A DNA stretch of 64,000 bases from Bacteroidota bacterium (GTDB taxonomy: Bacteria; Bacteroidota; Rhodothermia; Rhodothermales; UBA10348). The DNA is taken from contig JAJCYP010000033.1 of NCBI GenBank assembly GCA_029262855.1, positions 62,001 through 126,000 of the forward strand. The letters are read 5' to 3'. Of the stretch, positions 53,407 to 63,234 are shown in pieces (the first letter of the stretch is position 1; each line of letters begins with the position of its first letter). Below the pieces are notes generated by a model that did not search any database, was not told where the DNA came from, and saw only the letters and a list, made by a program, of their open reading frames with translations. The position numbers and the translations under genes are program-made.

Positions 53407-55368
53407 TTAGTCCAATCGCCGGAACCAGACCCCGCGGGTCCGCCCGTTTCCGCCTTCAAACCCGATGACCCGCCCCGTGGGGTCGCGGGTGAACTCGATG
53501 CTCCCCAGGAACCACTGACCACCGGCAAACTCGTCGCCCCCAACGTGGGAGACCCCGAACGGCTCATACCTGCGGTGATGGGCCATAAGCTTGCCCTCCT
53601 CGTTGACCTTCAGGGTGTAGGTGGTCTCGAGTTCGTCACTGTAGAACCGTCCGGCGTACTCACCGAGCGCCTCGGGCGTGATGGGAGGCGCGACAATCTT
53701 CTCCATGGGGGAATCCGGACCCTGGTGGTGTGTCGCTCGGGTCGTTGAGCCGTCGGGTTCGAAATGGAACGTGACAGCGGCCTGAACGCCGACGAAGGCG
53801 AAGGTGGAATCGCTCGTAGGCTCCACCTTGAATCGGGGCTGGTTGGTGGCTTGGGCGAAGAGCTCTCCGTCCTCAAGGGTGTACTCTATGCGAAGCGGTG
53901 CGCCGACGAACTTCCAGGTCCCGGCGATGGCCTCGAGTTGCTCCGCGGAGGGCATGCTGTGCGACGCTGAATCCGCGGGCTCATCCTCCGGCACAGGCTC
54001 CAGATGTTCGGAGAAGAAGGCACCGGCAATATCCGTCCAAATCCCCAGAGCGAACGACGGGTTATTGCTCGAGAAAAACAGGCCCGATTCGATCTCCGGG
54101 AAGTACCCGAACCACGTCCGATGGGAGGTCTCGCCGCCCGTGTGGGTGTAGAGTTGCCGGCCTCGCCACTCCCGGACTCCCAGGCCGAGGGCGTAGCCCG
54201 TGGTGTCTCCAGTGGTCAGAATTCCCCGAGTGGTCAACGCGTCAATCGCTTCCATCCTACCGACCGTTCCGTCCCGGAAATTCAGCATCCACTTCGTCAT
54301 GTCAGACGCCGTCGAGTTCACCCCGCTGGCGCCGTAGGCCTCGGCGAAGTCGGTCACGTAGACAAAACCGCCGTCCCGGTTCGGCGCATAGCCCTGCGAA
54401 CTGCCCGGAATCACCTGTCCCTGCCTGGTCTTGATCGTGGTGTGATCCATCGCCAGGGGCCCAAATACCCGCTCCTCCATGAACTCCCGGAAGCCTTGTT
54501 CTGACGCGCGCTCAACCACCGTGGCCAGGAGCATGAATGACGTGTTGTTGTAGTTGTACTCGGCTCCAGGTTCGTTCTGCAGGCGTGCCTGATTCTGAAC
54601 AACCCGAATCGGGTCCTCACGAGTCGCGGCATCGGTAAATCGCCAGCCGGCCATGGGGAGGAGGTTCAGAATTTCGCGATAGCCCGAGGTGTGATTGAGC
54701 ATATTCCGAAGCGTGATCGGGGTCCCGAAGTCCTTCAGTTCCGGGATGTACTTCCGGACGTCATCTTCGAGGCTGAGTTTGCCCTCCTGCTCCAGGAGTA
54801 CCACCGCCATGGCCGTGAAGTGCTTGGAGACGGAGGCAATGGACATCCCGGTTTCGGGCGTCATGGGAATACCGTACGTGAGATTGGCCATTCCGTAGCC
54901 CTTGGCCAGAACAACTTCTCCGTTCCGCAGCACAGAAATCACGGCACCGGGGCGGTCATCACCACTGAATGGCCGCATGAGCTGGTCCACGAGTGCCTCG
55001 GGCTCGGTGGCCTTGGGCTCGTTCGCTATGAGTAGAATGGCGTAGTCGCCTTCGGCCCCCTCGAAGGGGGTCACCTCAATGGTATAGATCCCGGCCTCTG
55101 TGGGCGAAAACTGAAACGGCTCCGGTCCACGAGCCGGGCTGTCGAACTCGCTGATCTCCTCTCCGTCCGGTGCCAGGACGCGGACCACGACATCGACGCT
55201 GATCTGATCCACCTGGCCGAAGACGTAAAAATCAGTCTCGGTTTCGATGGTGTACGTGTGTCGTGAATCGGATTCGAGTGAACCCGGAACGGCCTCCCCC
55301 AGTCTGAGCATCTGGGCAGACGCAGCGACGGGGAACAGCAGTACGAGGAGCAGGGGGAGCCTTTTCAT
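53407..55368 (-). CDS. Beta-lactamase-family serine hydrolase with N-terminal PPC-like domain
   Basis: The 653-residue protein has a signal peptide (MKRLPLLLVLLFPVAASAQ), which sets the ATG at 55368. A bacterial pre-peptidase C-terminal (PPC)-like beta-domain spans about residues 20-115. A class C beta-lactamase/DD-peptidase domain follows with SxxK as IASVSKHF at about 185, Y-x-N as EYNYNNTSF at about 280 and HTGG at about 415. A C-terminal lipocalin-like extension follows. Such proteins are usually esterases, peptidases or D-aminopeptidases rather than true beta-lactamases. It is divergent from the flagellin. Confidence 0.9.
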   Translation of the reverse strand: MKRLPLLLVLLFPVAASAQMLRLGEAVPGSLESDSRHTYTIETETDFYVFGQVDQISVDVVVRVLAPDGEEISEFDSPARGPEPFQFSPTEAGIYTIEVTPFEGAEGDYAILLIANEPKATEPEALVDQLMRPFSGDDRPGAVISVLRNGEVVLAKGYGMANLTYGIPMTPETGMSIASVSKHFTAMAVVLLEQEGKLSLEDDVRKYIPELKDFGTPITLRNMLNHTSGYREILNLLPMAGWRFTDAATREDPIRVVQNQARLQNEPGAEYNYNNTSFMLLATVVERASEQGFREFMEERVFGPLAMDHTTIKTRQGQVIPGSSQGYAPNRDGGFVYVTDFAEAYGASGVNSTASDMTKWMLNFRDGTVGRMEAIDALTTRGILTTGDTTGYALGLGVREWRGRQLYTHTGGETSHRTWFGYFPEIESGLFFSSNNPSFALGIWTDIAGAFFSEHLEPVPEDEPADSASHSMPSAEQLEAIAGTWKFVGAPLRIEYTLEDGELFAQATNQPRFKVEPTSDSTFAFVGVQAAVTFHFEPDGSTTRATHHQGPDSPMEKIVAPPITPEALGEYAGRFYSDELETTYTLKVNEEGKLMAHHRRYEPFGVSHVGGDEFAGGQWFLGSIEFTRDPTGRVIGFEGGNGRTRGVWFRRLD

Positions 55369-55452
55369 AGCCGAGGAGGAGGAAGTGTTTACCGATAGAA
55401 TTAAGCGCCCACCGCTGACCGATTGCAAGCCCAAGTTTTTTGGGGCGAGGCT

Positions 55453-55478
55453 TAAATTCGTGGCGCCGTTGCCGATAC
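55453..55478 (+). promoter_or_regulatory. Sigma-28 (FliA)-type promoter of the flagellin
   Basis: TAAA at 55453-55456 and GCCGATAC at 55471-55478 are separated by 14 bases, close to the FliA consensus TAAA-N15-GCCGATAA; the -10 element matches 7 of 8. The ATG of the flagellin lies about 90 bp downstream. The match, plus the identity of the gene that follows, makes this the best-supported promoter in the window. Confidence 0.7.
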
Positions 55479-55571
55479 AACCACTGCCAGCTGCGGGCAG
55501 ACGCCAATCCGTCCGCAAGACGCGTACCGCCATCGCCCCAATCCCTCTCAGCACAACGCTCGAGGAAAGCC

Positions 55572-56399
55572 ATGGCTTTCGGAGATTTGACTCGCCTCAA
55601 CACCAACATTGGTGTCATGGAGGCCTACAACAAGTTCCAGGCGACCAGTGCGAAACTGGGCATGCGTCAGCTTCGGCTGGCCACGGGCAGCAGACTGAAC
55701 TCGGCGGAAGACGACTCCGCGGGTTTCTCGATCGCCTCGTCGCTGAGATCGAAGATTCGTGGCCAAACGCAGGCGGCCTCCAACATCGCCGATGCGAAGA
55801 GCATGCTGACGGTAGCCGAAGGCTCCCTCTCCTCCGTCATGGAGATCCTTCAGACCATGAAGGAAAAGACGGTGCAGGCAGCCAACGACACGATGGGCTC
55901 GGCCGAGCGCACGGCCATCGACAACCAGTTGACAGCTCTTTCCGCCGAGATCACCGACCTCTTGGGTGACTCCAAGTTCAATACCACCTCGCTGTTCACC
56001 TCTTCGGCCTTCAACTTTCAAGTGGGCGCCGGAGCCAGCGATTCTTTTGCTGTGACCGTCGGAACCATGTCGGTGACACAGTTGGGTGTCCAGTCGGCGG
56101 CGCTCGATGTCTCTTCGGCATCGGCCGCAACGGCCCTGCTCGCCACGATCGACGCAGCGATAACCACCATATCCAACAATATGGGCACGGTCGGCGACAG
56201 CCAGAAACGACTCACGTTCAAGCAGGACGCGATAAACATCGCCATCGCGAACAACGAGGCCGCGCACAGCCGAATCGCCGACGCCGACTTTGCCAGGGAA
56301 CAGATGGAAATCGTCAAGCTGCAGATCCTCCAACAGACGGGGATATCAGCCATGGCGCAAGCGAATACGTCGGCCTCCGCTGTCCTGGACCTCCTGTAG
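55572..56399 (+). CDS. Flagellin
   Basis: The 275-residue protein is a short flagellin. An N-terminal D0/D1 region (LGMRQLRLATGSRLNSAEDDSAGFSIAS at about 30-57) and a C-terminal region (RIADADFAREQMEIVKLQILQQTGISAMAQAN, ending in VLDLL) are typical, with little D2/D3 in the middle. Assembled by the flagellar export apparatus, it forms the filament. It starts at ATG 55572 after GAGGAA. No other flagellar gene is in the window, and neighbours are an unrelated hydrolase and a metalloprotease. The sigma-28-type promoter upstream argues for regulated expression. Confidence 0.93.
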   Translation: MAFGDLTRLNTNIGVMEAYNKFQATSAKLGMRQLRLATGSRLNSAEDDSAGFSIASSLRSKIRGQTQAASNIADAKSMLTVAEGSLSSVMEILQTMKEKTVQAANDTMGSAERTAIDNQLTALSAEITDLLGDSKFNTTSLFTSSAFNFQVGAGASDSFAVTVGTMSVTQLGVQSAALDVSSASAATALLATIDAAITTISNNMGTVGDSQKRLTFKQDAINIAIANNEAAHSRIADADFAREQMEIVKLQILQQTGISAMAQANTSASAVLDLL

Positions 56400-56505
56400 C
56401 ATTCGGGATGGGCCGGCGACGGACCGGCCGGGACTACGGTGTATCTTCCGAGGAGACTTGGCTCCAGCGCGGCCACCCGGACCTTCCACCCAGACCACTG
56501 ATTTC

Positions 56506-57441
56506 GTGAGATACCTGCTTCTGTCCCTGATCGCGGTCATGGGTTGTGCCCCGGAGCCCGAGTCCCAACCGGCCCATCCCTCTGAGGTGATTGCTCACGT
56601 CGTGCGGACCATCGCCACGGACTCGCTCAACACCGACCTGCGGGCCGGTTTGCCAACCGTGGATATCGGGATGTACCTCCTGGAAACTGACAGCAAGCGC
56701 TACCGGGAGCGAATGCCGCTGGATGAAGTCATTCGACGGTATCGCCTCGCCAAAGACGTTTTTGGAGGAGTCGGAGTGCAGTTGAATCTGCTCTGGATCA
56801 GGACGGTGTCGGTGAACACAGAAGACCTTGAGATTGAGTCCAATGTGATGGCCGGTCAACCGGCGGGCGAGATTACCAATCTCTACGAAAAGAGTCGCCA
56901 GCAACGAAGCACGCTCTCGCCCGAGGCGGAAGCCATGTTTGAGGCCATCATCGAGGAGGACGTCGCCAACGCGCGTACGGTGTATCTCGTCGGCATGGAA
57001 GATGTGATAATGAACTGGTACGAGCTGCAGGCAGACGGGGCCTGGGTAGTCCGGTCCGATCCGACGAATGCCCTCTCCTTTCCTTCGTACACGCTTGAAG
57101 AGCGGATACCTCGGCGACTGCGCGGCGTCATAACCGTACAGAACATCTTCAAGTCCCAGAAAATCATTGCTCACGAGTTGGGGCACAAGCTCATCAACGT
57201 GAGCCACGAGTACCGCGACATCAGTCCAGCCCATGAGGTCGACGCGGAGGGTGGCCTGATGGTCTATGGCGAAGGCACTGAGATTGCGGCCGGTGCGGAG
57301 GGCCGATGGCACCTGGAGCGACTGATGCGGTCGCCGTACCTGTACCGCCTGGAAGACGGGGAGAAGGTGTACAATCCGGACTACCGGGAGTCAGGGCACT
57401 ACGCTGATCCGATCTACGGCAGCCTCATCATGCGCGACTGA
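56506..57441 (+). CDS. Metzincin-like zinc protease lipoprotein of unknown family
   Basis: The 311-residue protein starts at GTG 56506 with a lipoprotein signal (MRYLLLSLIAVMGC, Cys14). IIAHELGHKLINVSHEY at about residue 223 gives HEXXH with a further His seven residues after the second, and GGLMVYGEG about 26 residues later looks like a Met-turn. This resembles metzincins, but the standard spacing is HEXXHXXGXXH, so the third ligand is one residue further and the Gly is missing. No other family features were recognised. It follows the flagellin by about 105 bp on the same strand. Confidence 0.7.
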   Translation: MRYLLLSLIAVMGCAPEPESQPAHPSEVIAHVVRTIATDSLNTDLRAGLPTVDIGMYLLETDSKRYRERMPLDEVIRRYRLAKDVFGGVGVQLNLLWIRTVSVNTEDLEIESNVMAGQPAGEITNLYEKSRQQRSTLSPEAEAMFEAIIEEDVANARTVYLVGMEDVIMNWYELQADGAWVVRSDPTNALSFPSYTLEERIPRRLRGVITVQNIFKSQKIIAHELGHKLINVSHEYRDISPAHEVDAEGGLMVYGEGTEIAAGAEGRWHLERLMRSPYLYRLEDGEKVYNPDYRESGHYADPIYGSLIMRD

Positions 57442-57662
57442 GGCCTTTCGGGCAATTGAGGTGAAGGGATTCCGTCGGGGGGCAAAAGAGATGGTTGCGC
57501 CACTCCTTGCTTGACGAGCCAACTCCGGGTATCATCAGTACCGGGGATTTCCTGACGGCGGGGCGTATACGCCTCCCTACGGAGAAGGCCTTTCGAGTTG
57601 TCGATACTCTCAAATGCACGACACCCGTTGGTCGGTGTTGGGACTATAGCTGGACGTTCATC

Positions 57663-58127
57663 ATGACTTCACCAAGATTCTTGACCGCGGTCAGCCTGAT
57701 CGCGGTGGCATTCGCGGCAGCCTGTCAAACTGCCCCCACGCCGCAGTCCGAAGAAACCACTACGGCGGTAGACACCGTTTTCAACCCTGCCGAACGCGGA
57801 CAGGAACTGTTCACGGAGTACTGTCAGAGTTGCCATGGCGCCGAGGGCCGCGGCAACGGACCGCTGGCGGAACTGCTCAAGATTCCGCCGCCCGACCTGA
57901 CCCTCATCACGGAACGCGCAAACGGTGTTTTCCCTGTCGACATGCTGGCGACCTACATCGACGGTCGAGGTGGCGTGGAAAGTCACGGGACGCGCAACAT
58001 GCCGGTTTGGGGAAATATCTGGACCGACACGGAGGGTGGAGCCGACGCCGATCAGGCCGTCGCAGAACAGATCAGCGAACTGATCGAGTTCATCCGGTCC
58101 ATTCAGGAAGACATCCCGGACCTCTAA
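57663..58127 (+). CDS. Mono-heme cytochrome c lipoprotein
   Basis: The 154-residue protein has a lipoprotein signal (MTSPRFLTAVSLIAVAFAAAC, Cys21). Its class I cytochrome c domain has the heme site EYCQSCHGAEGRGNGPLA at about residue 58 and a distal Met in GTRNMPVWGNIW. It is a soluble-type electron carrier tethered to a membrane. The 222 bp before it contain only a 12-bp palindrome (GGCGTATACGCC, 57562-57573). Its stop overlaps the convergent propeller gene (TAA/TAG share 58124-58127). Confidence 0.9.
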   Translation: MTSPRFLTAVSLIAVAFAAACQTAPTPQSEETTTAVDTVFNPAERGQELFTEYCQSCHGAEGRGNGPLAELLKIPPPDLTLITERANGVFPVDMLATYIDGRGGVESHGTRNMPVWGNIWTDTEGGADADQAVAEQISELIEFIRSIQEDIPDL

Positions 58128-59029
58128 AGATCCGCGGCGACTTTCGCTTCCCAGAAGAGAACCTTATAGCTCACCACCGTGAACGCCAGGCGAGACCCAT
58201 CTGGTGAGTAGGCCGGTTGGGTCTTGTGGGTGGGGTCGGAGGTGATCAACTGGGGCACGCCGCCTGCCATGTTCACACGGTGAATCTGGAGGTACCCGTC
58301 CGGTCCAGGGGCTACAAACGCCCCCCACTTGCCATCGGGAGAGGCACTGATTCCCGAGAATACCTGCGGAGAACTGAAGCGGTGCACCAATCTCGCGACT
58401 CCGCCTTGGCGTGAGACGCGATAGAGCAGTTTCGAGTTGGGGCCGTCTGCCGCCTCGAACAGGATCTCGCTCGACCCACCCAGCCACTCGCCCTGTTGTG
58501 CGTCAAACGCGAATCCCGTGAGCGGTACGGGGCGCGCCGGACTGGTAACCAGCCCCATGTCCTGATCGATGCCGATGAGGAAAAGATCACTGCGCCGGCT
58601 GCCGTCCGGGAGTCTTCGGTAACTGGGATACTGGATCCAGCGACCATCGGGCCACAGCTGTTTGTGCTGGCCCGTTTGGCGGTCATAATAGTACCACGTC
58701 TGGGTGCCACGGTCGAATGTCCGCTCCAGGACGGCCAGGTCTGACGAATTGCCCATCCACGCCAACTGGCGCAGATCGTGCTGGCCGGCCCCCATGCGAG
58801 ACACAGCACCGCCCGATGCCGGAATCACTTCGACAAATCGGTCCCGGGTGTAAGCCAACCATTGGCCGTCGGGAGACACCGCCCCGAGCGGATCGCGATA
58901 GGCCACCGGCCCGACCTGCTCGGCGGTGGCGACATAACGTAGGGAAGGGGGGGTGGAGATCTCAGCATTCTGGCACCCGCTGGTTGCCATGAGCGTCACC
59001 ATGATCGCCGGAACAGGGAGAGTTCTCAC
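58124..59029 (-). CDS. TolB/PD40-type beta-propeller lipoprotein
   Basis: The 301-residue protein starts with GTG at 59029 and a lipoprotein signal (MRTLPVPAIMVTLMATSGC). Repeats of the PD40/WD40-like form SPDGxWxAYT/SPDGSRLAFT occur at least three times, with propeller-like spacing. It is likely a periplasmic binding or scaffold propeller, not an enzyme. It overlaps the stop of the deacylase by 4 bp (GTGA), so the two are coexpressed. Confidence 0.8.
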   Translation of the reverse strand: MRTLPVPAIMVTLMATSGCQNAEISTPPSLRYVATAEQVGPVAYRDPLGAVSPDGQWLAYTRDRFVEVIPASGGAVSRMGAGQHDLRQLAWMGNSSDLAVLERTFDRGTQTWYYYDRQTGQHKQLWPDGRWIQYPSYRRLPDGSRRSDLFLIGIDQDMGLVTSPARPVPLTGFAFDAQQGEWLGGSSEILFEAADGPNSKLLYRVSRQGGVARLVHRFSSPQVFSGISASPDGKWGAFVAPGPDGYLQIHRVNMAGGVPQLITSDPTHKTQPAYSPDGSRLAFTVVSYKVLFWEAKVAADL

Positions 59030-60591
59030 GGTGATTTCCTCAGAACAACCCCGGCGCGGACAGGCCTGAACTCACCCCGGTCAACGGTCAGCGTTCCGTT
59101 TACCAGGACGAGGGGAATTCCATCAGGGTATTGGTGAGGCTCGGTAAAGGTCGCCTTATCCCGAACTCGAGCCGGATCAAAGAGAGTCAGATCAGCGAAC
59201 CAGCCGACCCGGAGTTCACCCCGGTCAACCAGCCCCATGCGCCGGGCAGGAAGCGAGGTCATCTTTCGCACGGCCTCCGGAAGCTTCAGTACGGCTTCAT
59301 CCCGGACATAATGACCCAGCACCCTTGGAAAGGTCCCATACCACCTCGGGTGTGGGTGGCCTTCGCCCGGCTGAACGAGTCGTCCATCCGAGGCGATGGC
59401 GGTGAACGGATGTAGCATGATGGCGCGCACATCCTCCTCCTGCATGGCATGGAACACGCAACTGGCTCCACCACGTCTGATCGCTTCCACAACAAGCGTT
59501 GCACCGGTTTTCGCGGTCAGGGGCATCCCGAGACGATTCGCCCAGTCGCCGAGGGTCCGGCCCTCCAGGCTGCGGTCCCACTCGACAAGGGCGAACTGCA
59601 CCCGATGGAGGTCATTGCCTCCCCGATCGTTTACAATGTTGAAGGCGATTCCACCGAGGATGGAATCGGCGAGGGCGGGGTGCTGCATCCGGGTGAGCAG
59701 CGAGTCCGTGCCGCCCGCAAGGGCCCAACCCGGGACGAGGATGCCGATGCCTGTGTAGCTCGCGGTGTAAGGATACTGATCGATCATCACATCCGTCCCG
59801 GCCGCGCGTGCCGAGTCGACCATGGCCAGTGTCCTGGAAGACGCTCCCCAGGAGGGTTGGCCGACGACCTTGTGGTGGGTGAGAACCACAGGAATGCCGG
59901 CACGAGCACCGATTTCCATAGCCTCGGACACGCCCTCCAGCAGTCCCAGGCCCTCCTCCCGGAGATGGGAGGTATAGATCCCGCCGCGCCTCGCAGCGGT
60001 CCTGGAAAGCGCCACCACTTCGTCAACGTCAGAGAAGGTCCCGGGCAGGTATTTCAGCCCCGTTGACAGACCGAAGGCGCCCTCGTCCATGGCCTGCGCC
60101 ACCATCTCCTGCATGCGCTCGAGCTCTTCGGCGGTCGGGTCTCGATTATCCAGACCCATCACCGTGCGCCGAATCGTGTTGTGACCGGTCAGCATGGCCA
60201 CATTAAGACCAACGCCCAAGCGGGCCGTCTCGTCGAGGTACTCTCCGAGCGGCCAAGGCCCACCACCATCTGGACCTCCCAGCGCCGTCGTCACGCCTTG
60301 TCGAACATGACTCTCCGCATCCGGCAATCGGTGCAGCGGGTCGAGGTGGGTATGAAGATCCACGAAGCCCGGAGCGACCATCAGGCCCGTCGCATCAATG
60401 ACCCGGCCCGCGCCTACTGTATCCAGTCCGGTGCCCATTTGGGCGATGCGATCTCCGCGAATGCCAACGTCCAGACGCTGGGCCGGGCTGCCCGAGCCGT
60501 CGAGGACATTTCCTCCGACAATGACTACATCGAACGGTGTGGGCTGACACGCGCAGGTCAGCAGGCCCAGGATCAGAGGCAAGTGTCGCAT
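59026..60591 (-). CDS. N-acyl-D-amino-acid deacylase / D-aminoacylase family
   Basis: The 521-residue protein starts at ATG 60591 (MRHLPLILGLLTCACQ), with a lipoprotein-type signal. FVDLHTHLDPLH gives the HxH metal pair. YTSHLREEG, VVLTHHKVVG and IASDGRLV give the later ligands and the catalytic Asp. VIVGGNVLDGSG and VGWFADLTLFDPARV are the amidohydrolase beginning and ending. It would release free D-amino acids from N-acyl or peptide forms, perhaps from cell-wall material. A propeller lipoprotein follows in the same operon, and the M14 peptidase is divergent across about 108 bp. Confidence 0.9.
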   Translation of the reverse strand: MRHLPLILGLLTCACQPTPFDVVIVGGNVLDGSGSPAQRLDVGIRGDRIAQMGTGLDTVGAGRVIDATGLMVAPGFVDLHTHLDPLHRLPDAESHVRQGVTTALGGPDGGGPWPLGEYLDETARLGVGLNVAMLTGHNTIRRTVMGLDNRDPTAEELERMQEMVAQAMDEGAFGLSTGLKYLPGTFSDVDEVVALSRTAARRGGIYTSHLREEGLGLLEGVSEAMEIGARAGIPVVLTHHKVVGQPSWGASSRTLAMVDSARAAGTDVMIDQYPYTASYTGIGILVPGWALAGGTDSLLTRMQHPALADSILGGIAFNIVNDRGGNDLHRVQFALVEWDRSLEGRTLGDWANRLGMPLTAKTGATLVVEAIRRGGASCVFHAMQEEDVRAIMLHPFTAIASDGRLVQPGEGHPHPRWYGTFPRVLGHYVRDEAVLKLPEAVRKMTSLPARRMGLVDRGELRVGWFADLTLFDPARVRDKATFTEPHQYPDGIPLVLVNGTLTVDRGEFRPVRAGVVLRKSP

Positions 60592-60699
60592 CGCCCAATG
60601 TAGGGCGATGGGAGGATACCGGCGGAGAAACGCATCACGCCCGAGCCGATCAACGTGTCGCTGCGTGTATACTTCGGACGTCGTCAACACGCTATTGCC

Positions 60700-63234
60700 A
60701 TGAGACCGCTCCTCACGCTCCTCATTCTTGTTATCGTCGGTTCGGCTTCCGCCCAGGAGATCCCATCGCCCGAGGCCTTCTTTGGTCATGAGATGGGGGC
60801 CGACCGCCAGCTGGCGCACTGGGACCAGTTGGTGGAATACTACCATCTCCTCGACCGATCCAGCGAGCGGCTGACGGTGGTGGAGGCCGGTCTGTCGACG
60901 ATGGGCAATCCCTTTCTGGTACTGTACATCACATCCCCGGAGAACCACGCCCGTCTGGACGAACTGAAGGCGATGAATGCCACCCTGACGGATCCGCGCG
61001 ATGCTACCTCCGAAGCAATCGAGGCCGCGATTGCCGCTGGAAAGGCGGTCGTGACCCAATCCTACGGACTCCATTCGAGCGAGGTGGCTGCAAGCCAGAC
61101 CGCGGCCGAAGTCGCCTGGGAGATGGTGACCCGAAGCGACGATGACATGCTCCGGATCCTGGATAATACCGTGGCCATCATGATTCCCTGTTTCAATCCG
61201 GACGGGGAGATCATGATCACAGAGTGGTACCGGGAGACTGTCGGAACGGAGTACGAAGGGTCCGGCCTTCCGTGGCTCTATCACAAGTACATCGGCCACG
61301 ACAACAACCGCGATGCCTTCATGCAGAACACGGTCGAGTCGCAGTACGGAGCTGAGGTAATCTTTCGGGACTGGGTTCCGCAGGCGTACATCGATCACCA
61401 CCAGATGGGGGCATACGGTGCGCGCCTGTACGTGCCGCCCTACGCGGAGCCCACGAGGCCGTCCGCGGACCCCCTGGTCTGGCGGGAAATGAGCTGGTAC
61501 GGGGCGCACATCGCCTACAAGGAGGAGGAAGCGGGAGTCCAGGGCGTGGTCAATGCGGCCATTTACTCAGGCTGGGGTCACTTTGGATTCCACTGGATTA
61601 CTCCGTTTCACAACATCGCCGGAATGCTGACCGAGTCGGCCAGTGCCCGCCTCGCCACCCCCATCTTCGTCCATCCGGACCAGCTACGTGGATCCCGGGG
61701 ACTTCCGGCCTACGAAGAGCAGACGACGTTTCCGAATCCGTGGGAAGGTGGTTGGTGGACCGTCCGCGACATAGTCGAGCAGCAGAAAATTGCGTCGTTT
61801 GCGGCCCTCGACATCGCGGCGAGGAATCGGGAGACCGTGCTCAGAACATCGTATCTGAAGGCCGCGCGCCAGACCGAGCGCGGGGCAGCCCTGGAGCAGG
61901 CAGCGTACCTAATTCCGGCGGACCAGCATGACCCCATGACCATGGAGAAGATGGTGGGCAAACTTCTCGGCCAGGGAATTGAGGTCCGACGGGCGGACAC
62001 GCCGTTTACCCATGAATCTCGGGTGTACGGGGCGGGCTCGTACGCCGTCACGATGGCGCAGCCGAAGATGGGCGTGATCCGCTGGCTCCTGGGCAGGACG
62101 TACTACCCGGACAATACGTTCACGAGGAATCGCGATGGCAGTCCGATGCGCCCGTATGACATGACCACAGACAACATTGCCGAGTTCATGGGCGTGACCG
62201 TCATTCCGGCAGCCTCCATGCCGGCGGTGCCGATGGAGGCCGTCCGGGAACCGGCCTACTCGCGCGGAAGCGTTGCCGCGGGGCAGCGGTACGTGCTGAA
62301 TGGCCGCCTGAATGATTCCTTTCGGGCGGTCAACATGCTCTTCAGTCAAGGCGCCAGGGTTTCGCGTGTGACTGAGGGCGACCACCTGGGAGACTTTCTG
62401 GTTGAGACCAGCAGTGAGACGGCGGGTGACGTGGCACTCGAAACGGGCGTCAATTTCGGTGCAGCCTCGTCGGAGTTGGCCGGTGAGCCAATCCTGCGCC
62501 AACGGGTCGGGATGTACCAGCCCTACTACGGTGGTAACATGGACGAGGGCTGGACGCGCCTGACGCTGGAGACCTTCGGATTTCCCTACGCCACCGTTCG
62601 GGACGCAGAAGTCCTGGGCGGGCTCGATGATTACGATGTGATCCTGCTCCCAACAACCTCGTTGAGCCGGATGATTGGAGATACGACGCCCGAGGACAAT
62701 TATGGAAGAGGTGCTGCCGGGTACCCGCCCGAGTACCGCAGTGGCTTTGGGAAGGCAGGGGCGGACTCTCTCGAGGCCTGGGTGCTTCGAGGTGGCCGCC
62801 TCGTGACATTCGGCGAGGCCGGCGATCTCCCCCTGACGCACTTCGACCTGCCGATCACCAATGTCATCGACGGAGTCTCCACAAACGACTTCTGGTCTCC
62901 CGGATCAACCCTGAATGTTCGGGTCCAGAATCAACACGCATTGACGTACGGAATGCCTTCCAACGCGCTGGCCATTCTCTTCAGGGGCGGCCAAGTGTAC
63001 CGCGTGGATCCGTCGGGGCGGAATAACCATATCGAGCGGCTCATCACGTTTCGAGAACGTGACGTGCTGCATAGTGGTTGGCTGGTGGGCGAAGATATCA
63101 TCGCAGAGAAAGCCGCAATGGTACGCGCGCGTTATGGCCGCGGGGATGTCGTCCTGATCGGATTCCGTGCCCAGCATCGCATGCAGACCCACGGAACGTT
63201 CAAGCTCGTCTTCAACGCGCTGCTGGGCGACTAG
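60700..63234 (+). CDS. M14 family zinc carboxypeptidase-like protein
   Basis: The 844-residue protein has a signal peptide ([19 protein letters not shown]). The M14 zinc site is [10 protein letters not shown] at about residue 126, with a further His in [11 protein letters not shown] at about 230. The catalytic Glu sits in [10 protein letters not shown] at about 312. The long C-terminal half is typical of Bacteroidota M14-like proteins and may be a binding domain. The enzyme probably trims C-terminal residues from peptides outside the cytoplasm. Its stop shares CTAG with the convergent helicase gene. Confidence 0.88.
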   Translation: MRPLLTLLILVIVGSASAQEIPSPEAFFGHEMGADRQLAHWDQLVEYYHLLDRSSERLTVVEAGLSTMGNPFLVLYITSPENHARLDELKAMNATLTDPRDATSEAIEAAIAAGKAVVTQSYGLHSSEVAASQTAAEVAWEMVTRSDDDMLRILDNTVAIMIPCFNPDGEIMITEWYRETVGTEYEGSGLPWLYHKYIGHDNNRDAFMQNTVESQYGAEVIFRDWVPQAYIDHHQMGAYGARLYVPPYAEPTRPSADPLVWREMSWYGAHIAYKEEEAGVQGVVNAAIYSGWGHFGFHWITPFHNIAGMLTESASARLATPIFVHPDQLRGSRGLPAYEEQTTFPNPWEGGWWTVRDIVEQQKIASFAALDIAARNRETVLRTSYLKAARQTERGAALEQAAYLIPADQHDPMTMEKMVGKLLGQGIEVRRADTPFTHESRVYGAGSYAVTMAQPKMGVIRWLLGRTYYPDNTFTRNRDGSPMRPYDMTTDNIAEFMGVTVIPAASMPAVPMEAVREPAYSRGSVAAGQRYVLNGRLNDSFRAVNMLFSQGARVSRVTEGDHLGDFLVETSSETAGDVALETGVNFGAASSELAGEPILRQRVGMYQPYYGGNMDEGWTRLTLETFGFPYATVRDAEVLGGLDDYDVILLPTTSLSRMIGDTTPEDNYGRGAAGYPPEYRSGFGKAGADSLEAWVLRGGRLVTFGEAGDLPLTHFDLPITNVIDGVSTNDFWSPGSTLNVRVQNQHALTYGMPSNALAILFRGGQVYRVDPSGRNNHIERLITFRERDVLHSGWLVGEDIIAEKAAMVRARYGRGDVVLIGFRAQHRMQTHGTFKLVFNALLGD

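Noticed and set aside
57562-57573. 12-bp palindrome GGCGTATACGCC upstream of the cytochrome c gene
   Set aside because: A 12-bp palindrome is expected by chance in a window of this size; no second copy or promoter context was seen.
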